Assembly: GCF_004345565.1 (NCBI RefSeq)
Contig: NZ_SLWA01000005.1
Coordinates: 62,001-126,000, forward strand
Length of the DNA stretch: 64,000 nucleotides
Direction: 5' to 3'
Source: Flavobacterium circumlabens
GTDB lineage: Bacteria; Bacteroidota; Bacteroidia; Flavobacteriales; Flavobacteriaceae
Shown here: in pieces, positions 16,817 to 25,655 of the stretch
How the letters are laid out: every line of letters begins with the position of its first letter
Numbering within the stretch: position 1 is the first letter of the stretch
Notes under the pieces: model-generated
The model's input: the letters and a program-made list of their open reading frames with translations, nothing else
What the model was told of the DNA's origin: nothing
The model's database searches: none
Translations under genes and position numbers: made by a program

Positions 16817-17560
16817 ATGAGAATTAAATTTTTGTTGATTGCACTTTTAGTTTCAGTTATCGGATTTTCGCAATCTGTAAACGATTATAAGGCTGTGATT
16901 ATTCCGTTAAAATATGAATTTATTAAAACCGATAATCAATACAGACTAGCAACAAGTACTAAATCAAATTTAGTGAAAGCCGGTTTTAAGGCATTTTATG
17001 TCAACGAAGAAATTCCTGCCGAATTTAGTGATCGTTGTCAGCTTTTATACATAGATGTAAAAAAGGAAAATGGGTTTTTGGTAACAAAGCTTTTTGTTCA
17101 GTTAAAAGATTGCTACGGAAAAATAATTTATACTTCCGAAATTGGAAAAAGTAAAGAGAAAGATTATGAGATTGCTTACAGAGAAGCGCTTGATCAGGCA
17201 TTCGTATCTGTAAATGCTTTACACTATAAATATAGCGGAAATGCCGTTGTAACATCTACTGCTAAAGTATCTAACGCAGCTGCATCACTTCCTGTTGTAT
17301 CTGCTGCAGTTGTTGCTGCTCCGGTTGCAGATGTTTCAGATCCGAATTTGCTTTACGCACAACCCACAGAAAACGGATATCAATTAATTGATAAAACGCC
17401 AAAAGTAGTAATGAAATTGCTTAAAACATCTCGCGCCGATTCTTTTATAGCAATTAAAGACGGTATTCAGGGAACGTTAAATGCTAAAGATAATCAGTGG
17501 TTTTTTGAGTATTACCAAAATGATAAAATGGTATCTGAAAAAATATCTGTTAAATTCTAA
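16817..17560 (+). CDS. Secreted protein of unknown function
   Basis: A 247-residue protein I do not recognise. A signal peptide (KFLLIALLVSVIGFSQ, about residues 1-18) with no lipobox predicts periplasmic export. Residues 20-130 look like a mixed alpha/beta domain (YKAVIIPLKYEF, LLYIDVKKENGF, SKEKDYEIAYREALDQAF). An Ala/Val/Ser-rich linker occupies about 145-170 (ASLPVVSAAVVAAP). A small C-terminal domain follows with paired beta segments (GYQLIDKTPKVVMKLLKTS, IKDGIQGTLNAKDNQWFFEY). It is the last gene of the radC-YjjG run and converges with rarA only 15 nt away. Confidence 0.7.
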   Translation: MRIKFLLIALLVSVIGFSQSVNDYKAVIIPLKYEFIKTDNQYRLATSTKSNLVKAGFKAFYVNEEIPAEFSDRCQLLYIDVKKENGFLVTKLFVQLKDCYGKIIYTSEIGKSKEKDYEIAYREALDQAFVSVNALHYKYSGNAVVTSTAKVSNAAASLPVVSAAVVAAPVADVSDPNLLYAQPTENGYQLIDKTPKVVMKLLKTSRADSFIAIKDGIQGTLNAKDNQWFFEYYQNDKMVSEKISVKF

Positions 17561-17575
17561 AATATAAAATACGGT

Positions 17576-18853
17576 TTAATAGCCATATTTATCTTTCCAA
17601 CGGTTCTTTAAAAATTCGCGGTTGCTGTTCTCTCTAGAATTGCTTCCCGGATTATAAAGAACCGTTTCTTTTATGGCATCCGGCAAAAACTCCTGATCTG
17701 CAAAATTATTGGCATAATCATGAGAATATTTGTAATCTTCGCCATAACCCAATTCTTTCATTAATTTAGTCGGAGCATTGCGCAGGTGAATCGGAACTGG
17801 TAAATCTCCGGTTTGCTTAACCAGTTGCTGCGCATTTCCTATTGCCATATACGAAGCATTGCTTTTTGGGGAAGTAGCTAAATAAATGGCGCATTGACTC
17901 AATATGATACGGCTTTCAGGATAGCCAATGGTCGAAACAGCCTGAAAGGTATTGTTGGCCATAATAAAAGCCGTCGGATTCGCATTTCCGATGTCTTCAC
18001 TCGATAAAATCAACATTCTTCTGGCAATAAATTTTACATCTTCGCCGCCTTCAGTCATTCTCGCTAACCAATAAACAGCTCCATTCGGATCACTTCCCCG
18101 GATTGATTTTATAAATGCAGAAACAATATCGTAATGTTGTTCTCCGGTTTTATCATACAAAACGGTATTTTGCTGAACCAATTCAAATACACGATCGTTT
18201 GTAATCACAATTTCTCCATCTGGAGAGGCATTCACTACCAATTCAAAGATATTAAGAAGTTTTCTGCCATCTCCGCCAGAAAGTCTTAATAAAGCTTCGG
18301 TTTCCTTCAGGATTATGTTTTTTGAAGCTAATTCAGTGTCAGTCTTCATCGCACGCTGCAAAAGGGCTTCCAGATCATTTTTGCTGAAAGCATTCAATAT
18401 ATAAACCTGACAGCGTGATAATAGGGCAGGTATGACTTCAAAACTTGGATTTTCTGTAGTAGCACCAATTAATGTGATCCAGCCTTTCTCTACGGCTGCC
18501 AAAAGGGAATCTTGTTGGGACTTACTAAATCTGTGGATCTCGTCAATAAATAAAATTGGGTTTCTGGCAGTAAATAATCCGCCACTTTGTTTTGCTTTTT
18601 CAATTACATCACGAATATCTTTTACTCCGGAGTTTATGGCACTCAAAATATAAAAAGGCCGTTTTGATTCCTGTGCTATAATCTGGGCCAATGTAGTTTT
18701 TCCAGTTCCCGGAGGCCCCCAAAAGATTAAGGAAGGGATAATTCCTTTCGATATCTGTTGGGTCAACGAACCATTAGGCCCAACCAAATGATGCTGACTA
18801 ATATAATCTTCTAATTTTTGTGGGCGAATACGCTCTGCTAACGGTGCTTCCAT
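17576..18853 (-). CDS. rarA: Replication-associated recombination protein A (AAA+ ATPase)
   Basis: A 425-residue RarA/MgsA protein of the clamp-loader AAA+ group, which acts at stalled replication forks. Walker A GPPGTGKTT is near residue 46, Walker B ILFIDEIHRF near 101, sensor 1 ATTEN near 131 and the arginine finger region LLSRC near 143. The C-terminal oligomerisation domain contains GSDPNGAVYWLARM and ARRMLILSSEDIG. The N-terminus PLAERIRPQKLEDYISQHHL is typical of the family. It converges with the radC operon and starts about 230 nt from the rhomboid gene. Confidence 0.95.
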   Translation of the reverse strand: MEAPLAERIRPQKLEDYISQHHLVGPNGSLTQQISKGIIPSLIFWGPPGTGKTTLAQIIAQESKRPFYILSAINSGVKDIRDVIEKAKQSGGLFTARNPILFIDEIHRFSKSQQDSLLAAVEKGWITLIGATTENPSFEVIPALLSRCQVYILNAFSKNDLEALLQRAMKTDTELASKNIILKETEALLRLSGGDGRKLLNIFELVVNASPDGEIVITNDRVFELVQQNTVLYDKTGEQHYDIVSAFIKSIRGSDPNGAVYWLARMTEGGEDVKFIARRMLILSSEDIGNANPTAFIMANNTFQAVSTIGYPESRIILSQCAIYLATSPKSNASYMAIGNAQQLVKQTGDLPVPIHLRNAPTKLMKELGYGEDYKYSHDYANNFADQEFLPDAIKETVLYNPGSNSRENSNREFLKNRWKDKYGY

Positions 18854-18907
18854 TTTGTAAAATTACTATTTTCAATTCAATTTTGTTGTTTTAAGGAACT
18901 ATTTACT

Positions 18908-18990
18908 GCTGTCTGCTATATCTTTTCCGCCTAAAGAAACCAGAAAAAGATGCATCCCGAAGTCCCGGGGCCATCAGGGCTAAAAAAAGG
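18908..18990. repeat. Intergenic element (CATCCCG family, copy 2)
   Basis: Between the divergent rarA and rhomboid genes lie GCTGTC (18908-18913), then ATCTTTT (18920-18926) pairing with AAAAGAT (18945-18951), then CATCCCGAAGTCCCGGG (18953-18969) and a CATCAGGGCTAAAA tail. The order of motifs echoes 764-843. The GC-rich core stands out from its AT-rich surroundings. Confidence 0.5.
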
Positions 18991-19032
18991 ATTTAAGAAT
19001 ATTTTCGGTTAGCTGACAAATTATCAGTAAAT

Positions 19033-19040
19033 TATATTTG
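19033..19040 (+). promoter_or_regulatory. Putative -7 box of the rhomboid gene
   Basis: TATATTTG is an exact TAnnTTTG match. It overlaps a TTG codon at 19038 that is in frame with the rhomboid gene. If the box is the promoter, that TTG is not transcribed and the ATG at 19083 must be the start. A weak GTTAG lies about 20 bp upstream in place of TTG. Confidence 0.55.
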
Positions 19041-19082
19041 GATAGTTTTTTGATAATTAACATTGAACCTATTATAGGAATT

Positions 19083-19850
19083 ATGAATGACGATCATTTT
19101 AAATTTTCAAATGCTGTTATCGGTCTTCCGGTATTTTTTGTGCTTTTTCTTTGGATAATATACTGGTTTCAAATTCGTTTCGACTTTGATTTTTACCAAA
19201 ACGGAATTTATCCCCGTGATTTTTCAGGTTTACAAGGCGTTTTATTTAGCCCGTTCATTCATGAAAATTTAGGGCATTTGTATAATAACTCTATTCCTCT
19301 TTTAGTATTGTTGGCTGCGATGCAGTTTTTTTATCCAAAACATACTTATGCGGTTATCGGTTATGGTATTTTATTCTCCGGTTTGATTACCTGGATCATT
19401 GGCAGGCAAAATTATCATATTGGAGCCAGTGGATTAATTTATGTTTTGGTAAGTTTTATTTTTTTTAAAGGAATACAGACCAGATATTATAGATTAGTGG
19501 CATTGTCTTTTTCTGTCGTTCTGCTTTATGGCGGGATGATTTGGTACGTTTTTCCGGATATTGATAAGACGATTTCCTGGGAGGGACATTTGGCTGGTTT
19601 TATAACCGGTTTTATGCTGACTCTTTTTTATAAAACTCCGGATTATGCCAAACCAATTGTTTACGAGTGGCAAAAACCGGATTTCAATGCGGAAGCCGAT
19701 CCTTTTATGAAACATTTTGATGCAGACGGTAATTTTGTCAATACTGAAATTCCGGAAGAGGAAGCAGAAGATGTTTTGACTTATTTTAATTCAAATCTTC
19801 TGGTTAATTACACGATTAGAAAAAATGATGAATTAGATAAAAAGGAATAG
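19083..19850 (+). CDS. Rhomboid family intramembrane serine protease
   Basis: A 255-residue polytopic protein with about six membrane segments and the rhomboid signature. HENLGHLYNN lies in an early helix, GASGLIYV carries the catalytic Ser (residue 116) and EGHLAGFITG carries the catalytic His (residue 169). The dyad spacing fits the family. Such enzymes cleave transmembrane substrates within the membrane; the target is unknown. The frame opens upstream at a TTG (19038), but that codon overlaps an exact -7 promoter box, so the ATG at 19083 is chosen. A hydrophilic, acidic C-terminal tail of about 60 residues is probably cytoplasmic. Confidence 0.9.
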   Translation: MNDDHFKFSNAVIGLPVFFVLFLWIIYWFQIRFDFDFYQNGIYPRDFSGLQGVLFSPFIHENLGHLYNNSIPLLVLLAAMQFFYPKHTYAVIGYGILFSGLITWIIGRQNYHIGASGLIYVLVSFIFFKGIQTRYYRLVALSFSVVLLYGGMIWYVFPDIDKTISWEGHLAGFITGFMLTLFYKTPDYAKPIVYEWQKPDFNAEADPFMKHFDADGNFVNTEIPEEEAEDVLTYFNSNLLVNYTIRKNDELDKKE

Positions 19851-19928
19851 CTGGAATTAGAAGCTTTTAGTTCCGATAATAAATATACAGAAGAAAGAAT
19901 TAATTTGAAATTCTGTTTTCAAACTTCA

Positions 19929-19978
19929 TAAAAATATCCATAACAGTAATTTTTAAAAACTGTTATGGATATTTTATT
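19929..19978. terminator. Bidirectional terminator between rhomboid gene and rlmB
   Basis: A perfect 17-bp stem: AAAATATCCATAACAGT (19931-19947) pairs with ACTGTTATGGATATTTT (19959-19975) around an 11-nt loop. It lies between convergent genes, with A/T ends on both sides, so it may stop transcription from either direction. Confidence 0.75.
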
Positions 19979-20042
19979 ACCATTTTAAAGTTAAGTAATA
20001 AAGCATTAAACTCTTCACTACCAATCTAAACTTCTCAGGGGT

Positions 20043-20777
20043 TTAACTTCTTTGACGGACAGCCTCGTATAAAAAAGCACCACAAGCTACCGATACATTT
20101 AAAGAACCTATTGTTCCGAACATTGGGAGTTTTGCTTTTTCATCTACAATTTTAAGTACCGAAGGGTTTATTCCGCGGTCTTCAGATCCCATTATTATAG
20201 CTACTGGTTCATTCAATGATAAGTCATAAATGTTGTGCTCTGTTTTTTCAGTTGCAGCAACAGTTTTAATTCCGGAGCCCTGAAGATAAAATATAGCATC
20301 TTTAATATGCTCCACTTTACAGATTGGAACATTAAAAACAGCACCTGCCGATGTTTTTACAGTATCTCCGTTTACGGGAGCAGATCCGGCTTTTTGAACA
20401 ATAATTCCGTTTACGCCAGTACATTCAGCAGTACGGATAATAGCGCCGAAATTTCGCGCATCTGAGATTTGATCCAATATTAGAAACAGAGGTTTTAAGC
20501 CAGATTCTATGGTAGATTCAACAAGGTGTTCTAAATCAATAAAACCAATAGGTGAAATTGTTGCTACAGCACCCTGGTGATTATTTGGTGTTAGTCTGTT
20601 TAGTTTTTCTACAGGAACATAAGAGAAATTTATGTTGGCGCGTTTCATCACCTTCATTAAATCTTTCATTAATTCACCAGAAATTTCTTTTTGGATGAAT
20701 ACTTTGTCTACTTCTTTACCTGCCTGAATTGCTTCTATAATGGCTCTAATTCCAAATATTTGATGTTCTTTTTCCAT
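20043..20777 (-). CDS. rlmB: 23S rRNA (guanosine-2'-O-)-methyltransferase RlmB
   Basis: A 244-residue SpoU/TrmH-class (SPOUT) methyltransferase. The N-terminal substrate-binding domain covers about residues 1-85 (HQIFGIRAIIEAIQAGKEVDKVFIQ). The catalytic knot domain has the three family motifs: LDQISDARNFGAIIRTAEC near 107-125, IIMGSEDRGI near 195 and LNVSVACGAFLYEAVRQR at the end. It methylates the ribose of a 23S rRNA guanosine (G2251 in E. coli) using S-adenosylmethionine. The minus-strand TATATTTG box ends 4 nt before the start codon, suggesting a leaderless transcript. Confidence 0.93.
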   Translation of the reverse strand: MEKEHQIFGIRAIIEAIQAGKEVDKVFIQKEISGELMKDLMKVMKRANINFSYVPVEKLNRLTPNNHQGAVATISPIGFIDLEHLVESTIESGLKPLFLILDQISDARNFGAIIRTAECTGVNGIIVQKAGSAPVNGDTVKTSAGAVFNVPICKVEHIKDAIFYLQGSGIKTVAATEKTEHNIYDLSLNEPVAIIMGSEDRGINPSVLKIVDEKAKLPMFGTIGSLNVSVACGAFLYEAVRQRS

Positions 20778-20781
20778 AGGG

Positions 20782-20789
20782 CAAATATA
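20782..20789 (-). promoter_or_regulatory. Putative -7 box of rlmB
   Basis: On the minus strand this reads TATATTTG followed by CCCT and then the rlmB ATG, a spacing of 4 nt. It is an exact match to TAnnTTTG; no TTG element is visible upstream because the susCD terminator occupies that space. Confidence 0.55.
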
Positions 20790-20804
20790 GGCATAATGTT
20801 TATA

Positions 20805-20840
20805 TAAAAAAAAACCACTCTGAATGAACAGAGTGGTTTT
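20805..20840 (-). terminator. Rho-independent terminator of susC-susD
   Basis: A perfect 12-bp stem, AAAACCACTCTG (20811-20822) with CAGAGTGGTTTT (20829-20840), has a 6-nt loop. On the minus strand it is followed by about ten Ts. It begins 23 nt after the susD stop. Confidence 0.92.
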
Positions 20841-20862
20841 AATATTTTTATTTGAGAATAAA

Positions 20863-22314
20863 TTAGAATTTATCCCAGAATAATTTTGTTGTCAATAAAT
20901 CTCCACCGATAGCTGTAGATGCAGCTTTCCAGTTAGAGCTGTTTACTTGTTGCTCAAGTACTGGGTATGCCATTCTTACAGGAACTTTACCACCAGCATT
21001 GATAATAGCGGTAGCAGGAGCTGTTAATACAGGGAAGTCTAATCTTCTCCAGAAATTCCAGGAAGTCTGCGCTTGGTTAAACATAGCTACCCAAGCTTGC
21101 TCCCCAATTGATTTTTTCCAGTTAACAGCATCATAAGGATGAGTTGCAAGGTAGGTTACAGCTTCAGCCGGAGTACCGCCCCATTCTACTATAGAAGCAG
21201 TTACAGCTGTGTTGTAAGCCGTTGCTGCAGCAGCTGGATTCCAACGAGCATTAGCTTCTGCGATATAGAAAGCAACTTCTGTATAGTTTAAAATAATACC
21301 AGGAGTTGTAGCAGTGTAAGCAAATGCACCGATATTAGAAAAATCTCCAAATTCACCACCTTCACCTATAACTTGGCCAACATAACCACCACCTTCTACC
21401 TCATCAAAATAGTGACCAATTCGTGGATCATTTGTTGCGTTCATATAATCAACTAATGTTTTACCTGCAAAAAAGTCATTTCTACCACTAGCTGATAGAT
21501 TTTCAAATAAAGGATTGTAATTTGGTGATGCTGCCAAATATTGAAATTGACAATTGTCAGCTGGAGATGTCATTACTCCGGCAGTGATAGCAGAAGTAGC
21601 TGTTGTTTGTGCTAAACTTGGATTTGAATCTGCAATTCCAATTGCAAGTTTCAATTTTAAAGAATTAGCAAATTTGCGCCATTTTGAAGCATCACCACCA
21701 TAATATTTATCACCATCAGTGAAAGTGTCAAAATCATGATCTTCATCTACAGCTACTAAATTTGGAATTGCAGCATCGATTCTCGAAATTAAATTTTGAT
21801 AAATAGTAGCACCATCATCATATGCAGGCAAAGGAAAAGCAATAACGTTACCAGCCTGAGTGTAAGGAATATTACCAAAGGTGTCTACTAAGCGCTGGTA
21901 AGTAAAAACCTCTAAAATTTCAATTATAGCTAATTGATTTTTTTTATTAGTTGGCCAGTCTGCTAATTCAGTTGCAGTTGGTGAATAAGCATTAATTATC
22001 TCTTTAGCTTTACTAAGATTTTTTAATACATTCACATAATTGAGCGTATATATTGAATTGGAAACATTTCTGTTTGTAAAGTCATAATTACTTTCATTCA
22101 CGTAGGTTGTTTCCTGCCAATATTGCATGGTAAGCCTAAAGTTATTTTCATTTACGCTTGGTGTATTCAGGTAATCGCTTAATTCTTTTTCTGCATAATT
22201 AATTAACGATCCCGGCACAGTGGTGTATGCACTGTTTGGGTCTGTATTTATATCTTCACTAACACAAGCTGTAAGCAACAGTCCTGTTGTTAATATTGCT
22301 ATGATTTTTTTCAT
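20863..22314 (-). CDS. SusD/RagB family outer-membrane nutrient-binding lipoprotein
   Basis: A 483-residue lipoprotein: the signal IIAILTTGLLLTAC places the lipidated Cys at residue 17. The start of the mature part (DINTDPNSAYTTVPGSLINYAEKELSDYL) and the C-terminal FWRRLDFPVLTAP and VPVRMAYPVLEQ segments resemble the SusD-like_2 subfamily as I know it. SusD proteins sit on the cell surface as lids over a SusC channel and bind the nutrient. The gene starts 11 nt after the susC stop, so the two form one operon. No glycoside hydrolase, sulfatase or regulator gene adjoins, so the ligand is unknown. Confidence 0.93.
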   Translation of the reverse strand: MKKIIAILTTGLLLTACVSEDINTDPNSAYTTVPGSLINYAEKELSDYLNTPSVNENNFRLTMQYWQETTYVNESNYDFTNRNVSNSIYTLNYVNVLKNLSKAKEIINAYSPTATELADWPTNKKNQLAIIEILEVFTYQRLVDTFGNIPYTQAGNVIAFPLPAYDDGATIYQNLISRIDAAIPNLVAVDEDHDFDTFTDGDKYYGGDASKWRKFANSLKLKLAIGIADSNPSLAQTTATSAITAGVMTSPADNCQFQYLAASPNYNPLFENLSASGRNDFFAGKTLVDYMNATNDPRIGHYFDEVEGGGYVGQVIGEGGEFGDFSNIGAFAYTATTPGIILNYTEVAFYIAEANARWNPAAAATAYNTAVTASIVEWGGTPAEAVTYLATHPYDAVNWKKSIGEQAWVAMFNQAQTSWNFWRRLDFPVLTAPATAIINAGGKVPVRMAYPVLEQQVNSSNWKAASTAIGGDLLTTKLFWDKF

Positions 22315-22325
22315 TTTTATTTTTT

Positions 22326-25300
22326 TTAAAAATTAACTTTGACATTAAAAGAAATATTTCTTGTTGTCGGCATAGGTCCTGATTGGTATCCTGATGTGTT
22401 ACCTGAAGATAATCCAGCTTCTGGATCAGAGTATGGTAAGCTTTTGTCAATGATCCAAAGATTGTTACCTATTAAGCTAAATGAAGCTCCTTTAACAGAT
22501 TTTCCTAAGATACTTTCAGGAAGATTGTATGTGAAAACAACTTCTCTTAATTTTACAAATCCTGCATCGTAAACAAATGCAGCAGCAGGAGGATCTGTTC
22601 CGAAAACCTGGCTTGATTGAGATCTGTCTAATCTTGTAGTATTTGTTATGTATTGTGGTTGAGTTCCTCCTGGAGTGTAAGCAGGATTTGCCATAACACC
22701 TTGTAAAATTTCACCACCACCATTAGCTAATGTATTTCTAATTGGATTTCCTAAGTCATTGTTTCCAACTGAATTAGCATAGATACCAGTTCCGTATCCG
22801 TAATATTGATCCAATGAGAAAACACTTCCTCCTTTTTTTACATCAATTAAGAAGCTGAAAGAAAGATTTTTGTAAGTGAATTTATTGTTGATACCACCTG
22901 CCCAATCAGCTTGATATGTTCCTAGCTTGTTGTCAGTAGTTGTAGAAACTACGTAAGCACCATTATCTCCGATAATTCTGTTTCCAGATGCATCAAGTAC
23001 GTAAGTTGTTCCCCAGATTTGACCGTAATCCTGGTTAAGAGGAGCATTAATACTTACACCACCTTGAAGAGAGTTGATATTAATGTTTTCAATACCCGGA
23101 GCCAATTCTGTAACTTTCGTATTAGGGTTAGACCAGTTGATATTTACATCCCAAGCAAAATTAGCCGTTTTAAAAGGAGTAGCGTTAAGTGTAACCTCAA
23201 ATCCTTTTGTTGTCAATGTACCAGCATTAACAGTGTTGAATGCTGATCCGGTAGCTGTTGATACAGGTAATGGTAAAATTTGATCGTATGCTTTGTTTTG
23301 GAACCACGCAACATCAAATCCAACTCTGTTTTTTGCAAATTGCATGTTCAAACCTAATTCGACGTTGTCTAATTGTTGTGGTTTTAAGTTTGCATTTTTT
23401 GCAGTAGTGTTGTAAGAGTAAACTGCTGTTCCAAATGGAGTTCTTGCAGTGTAAAAATCTTGTAATTGGTTAGGATCTGTATCAGAACCTACCTGAGCGT
23501 AAGCTGCTCTGAATTTACCAAAATTGATGAATTCAACATCTTTTAACCAGTTTGAGAAGATAACACTTCCAGAAACTGCAGAATACCAATATGCATTGTT
23601 ATCTAACGGTAAAGCAGATGATTCATCTCTTCTTACAGAACCTTCTAAATAGTATGTTCCTTTGTAGCCTAAAGTTGCTTGTGCAAATAAACCAAGTACT
23701 TCTTTCCTTGTATCTATGATTCTAGGTAAAGCCGGAGCTGATACAGAGTTAGAAATAGTATACAATCCAGGAACATATAATCCTCCTGATGTCGATTGTT
23801 GATTAGAGAATTTGCTTTGTACGTTGTAGTTAGTACCAAGAATAACATTAAGGTTTAGTTCCTCAGCTAAATCTCTCTTGTAAGTTGCTAAGAAATCATA
23901 ATTTTGTTCGCTGTAATCATAAATATCCAAAGCGTAACCAGATGGCTGAGCAGGAAGATTTGCAAGATTTGCATTAGATCCTAAAGTTGCCGGAACTGAA
24001 CCCGCAGCTATTCTATCCTCGGTTCTCATAGTGAAACCATCAGTACCCATTCTACCTGTGAAACTTAAACTTTTAGATACATCATAGGTTACACTTGCGT
24101 TTGCAGCAAATCTCTTTCTGCTATCATTGTTGTAGTTTTGGTATCTTCCGAAATAAGGGTTATCCCAATACGCAGGAGAGATATTTGCAGCACTTGTCAT
24201 GTTCCAAGTATAGTTTTGGTTGCTCATGTTGTAAAAATCTCTTTGATCATTAAGATCAACGTTGTTCGCCCACCATTGTCTGAAACCAGCAATTTGATTT
24301 CCTCCGTAACCAGTTGTATTTCTGTTACGTGTATTTTGTGCTACATAAGTTGCGTTAAATGTAGAACTTAATTTATCGCTAAATTTATAAGTTGCTGAAG
24401 CATTAAAGTTGTTCTTGCTTAATAAAGAATTTGGTAAAATGTCAGAACTGTTTGTGTTAGCATAAGTTAATCTGTAAGTTGCTTTATCGCTACCTCCACT
24501 TAATGCAATATTGTTTACAGTTGATGTTGCAGTGTCAAAAAATTCAATTGGACCATTTTTTGCTGCAACCCATGGGGTTCTTTGTCCAAAAGTAGCAGAA
24601 CCTGGAATAAATGAATTGTATTGGTAAACTAAAGAACCATCATATTTAGGTCCGTAAGAAGCATCATCCCCAGTTCTAGCTCTTGGCTGTCCTAAGTAAG
24701 TTGAAAATCTTTGTCCGAAATATCCTTGACCGTATTCTGTTTGATATTCAGGGAAAGTTTTTTTATCTACAGTACCCATAGTGTAAGAAGATGAAAACTC
24801 TACAGCCATGTCATTTCTTGCTTTTCCTTTTTTAGTAGTAATAATGATCGCACCATTTTGTGCTCTTGATCCGTAAAGAGCTGTTGCAGCAGCACCTTTT
24901 AATACGTTGATCTCAGCAATGTTATTTGGGTTGATATCAGAAGCGGCATTACCATAATCGTAACCACCTCTACCATTTTTTTGATCCAAACTGTTTACGT
25001 TATTGTTCAAAATTGGCACACCGTCAACTACGAATAATGCCTGGTTATCTCCTAAAAGAGATTTGAAACCTCTAAGAACAACGTTTGTAGATCCTCCAAA
25101 GTTAGTACCTTGAGTTACACTAAGACCAGCAACTTTTCCAGATAAGTTATTTACGAAGTTTCCAGTAGGAACAGTTCCTACTTGTTCTGCTGATACTGAT
25201 TGAGCAGAGTAACCAAGAGATTTTTTCTCTCTTTTAATACCTAAAGCTGTTGTTACAACAACTGCTTCAAGTTCATTTGCGTCAGCACCTAATTTTACAT

Positions 25301-25571
25301 TGATTAGTGATGAACTTGCAGCTATTTCCTGAGATTTCATCCCAATGTAGCTAAATACCAAAACTTGGCTTGTTGATGCTTTGATAGAGAATTTACCATC
25401 AAAATCAGTTTGCGTTCCAGTTTTTGTTCCTTTGATCAATACACTTACACCTGGCAAAGGCATACCTGTATTATCGGAAACCATCCCTGAAACAGATCTT
25501 TCTTGCGCGAAAGTCAGTTGCGCCACTAGTACTAATAAAAGCACTAAGAATCCATTGAACTTTAGTTTCAT
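22326..25571 (-). CDS. SusC/RagA family TonB-linked outer-membrane transporter
   Basis: A 1081-residue TonB-dependent transporter. A signal peptide (FNGFLVLLLVLVAQLTFAQ) is followed by a carboxypeptidase-regulatory domain (about residues 25-100: GMPLPGVSVLIKGTKTGTQT, DFDGKFSI, FSYIGMKSQ). The plug domain covers about 110-250 (LSGKVAGLSV, VLRGFKSLLG, LFVVDGVPI, INVLKGAAATALYGSRAQNG). A long beta-barrel runs to the C-terminal NVKVNF, which ends in Phe as outer-membrane barrels do. It imports the ligand captured by SusD, powered by TonB-ExbBD. The upstream region has no exact promoter match that I could see. Confidence 0.95.
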   Translation of the reverse strand: MKLKFNGFLVLLLVLVAQLTFAQERSVSGMVSDNTGMPLPGVSVLIKGTKTGTQTDFDGKFSIKASTSQVLVFSYIGMKSQEIAASSSLINVKLGADANELEAVVVTTALGIKREKKSLGYSAQSVSAEQVGTVPTGNFVNNLSGKVAGLSVTQGTNFGGSTNVVLRGFKSLLGDNQALFVVDGVPILNNNVNSLDQKNGRGGYDYGNAASDINPNNIAEINVLKGAAATALYGSRAQNGAIIITTKKGKARNDMAVEFSSSYTMGTVDKKTFPEYQTEYGQGYFGQRFSTYLGQPRARTGDDASYGPKYDGSLVYQYNSFIPGSATFGQRTPWVAAKNGPIEFFDTATSTVNNIALSGGSDKATYRLTYANTNSSDILPNSLLSKNNFNASATYKFSDKLSSTFNATYVAQNTRNRNTTGYGGNQIAGFRQWWANNVDLNDQRDFYNMSNQNYTWNMTSAANISPAYWDNPYFGRYQNYNNDSRKRFAANASVTYDVSKSLSFTGRMGTDGFTMRTEDRIAAGSVPATLGSNANLANLPAQPSGYALDIYDYSEQNYDFLATYKRDLAEELNLNVILGTNYNVQSKFSNQQSTSGGLYVPGLYTISNSVSAPALPRIIDTRKEVLGLFAQATLGYKGTYYLEGSVRRDESSALPLDNNAYWYSAVSGSVIFSNWLKDVEFINFGKFRAAYAQVGSDTDPNQLQDFYTARTPFGTAVYSYNTTAKNANLKPQQLDNVELGLNMQFAKNRVGFDVAWFQNKAYDQILPLPVSTATGSAFNTVNAGTLTTKGFEVTLNATPFKTANFAWDVNINWSNPNTKVTELAPGIENININSLQGGVSINAPLNQDYGQIWGTTYVLDASGNRIIGDNGAYVVSTTTDNKLGTYQADWAGGINNKFTYKNLSFSFLIDVKKGGSVFSLDQYYGYGTGIYANSVGNNDLGNPIRNTLANGGGEILQGVMANPAYTPGGTQPQYITNTTRLDRSQSSQVFGTDPPAAAFVYDAGFVKLREVVFTYNLPESILGKSVKGASFSLIGNNLWIIDKSLPYSDPEAGLSSGNTSGYQSGPMPTTRNISFNVKVNF

Positions 25572-25655
25572 TTTTAAATATTTTGAATTAGTATCGCAAA
25601 ACTCTTAATAATTTGTTAACTTTCCTAATAAATAAAAATCTTTTTTTGATAAACC

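Noticed and set aside
19038..19082. TTG start of the rhomboid gene giving 15 extra residues
   Set aside because: The TTG overlaps an exact -7 promoter box, so it is probably not transcribed; the ATG at 19083 preserves all rhomboid segments.
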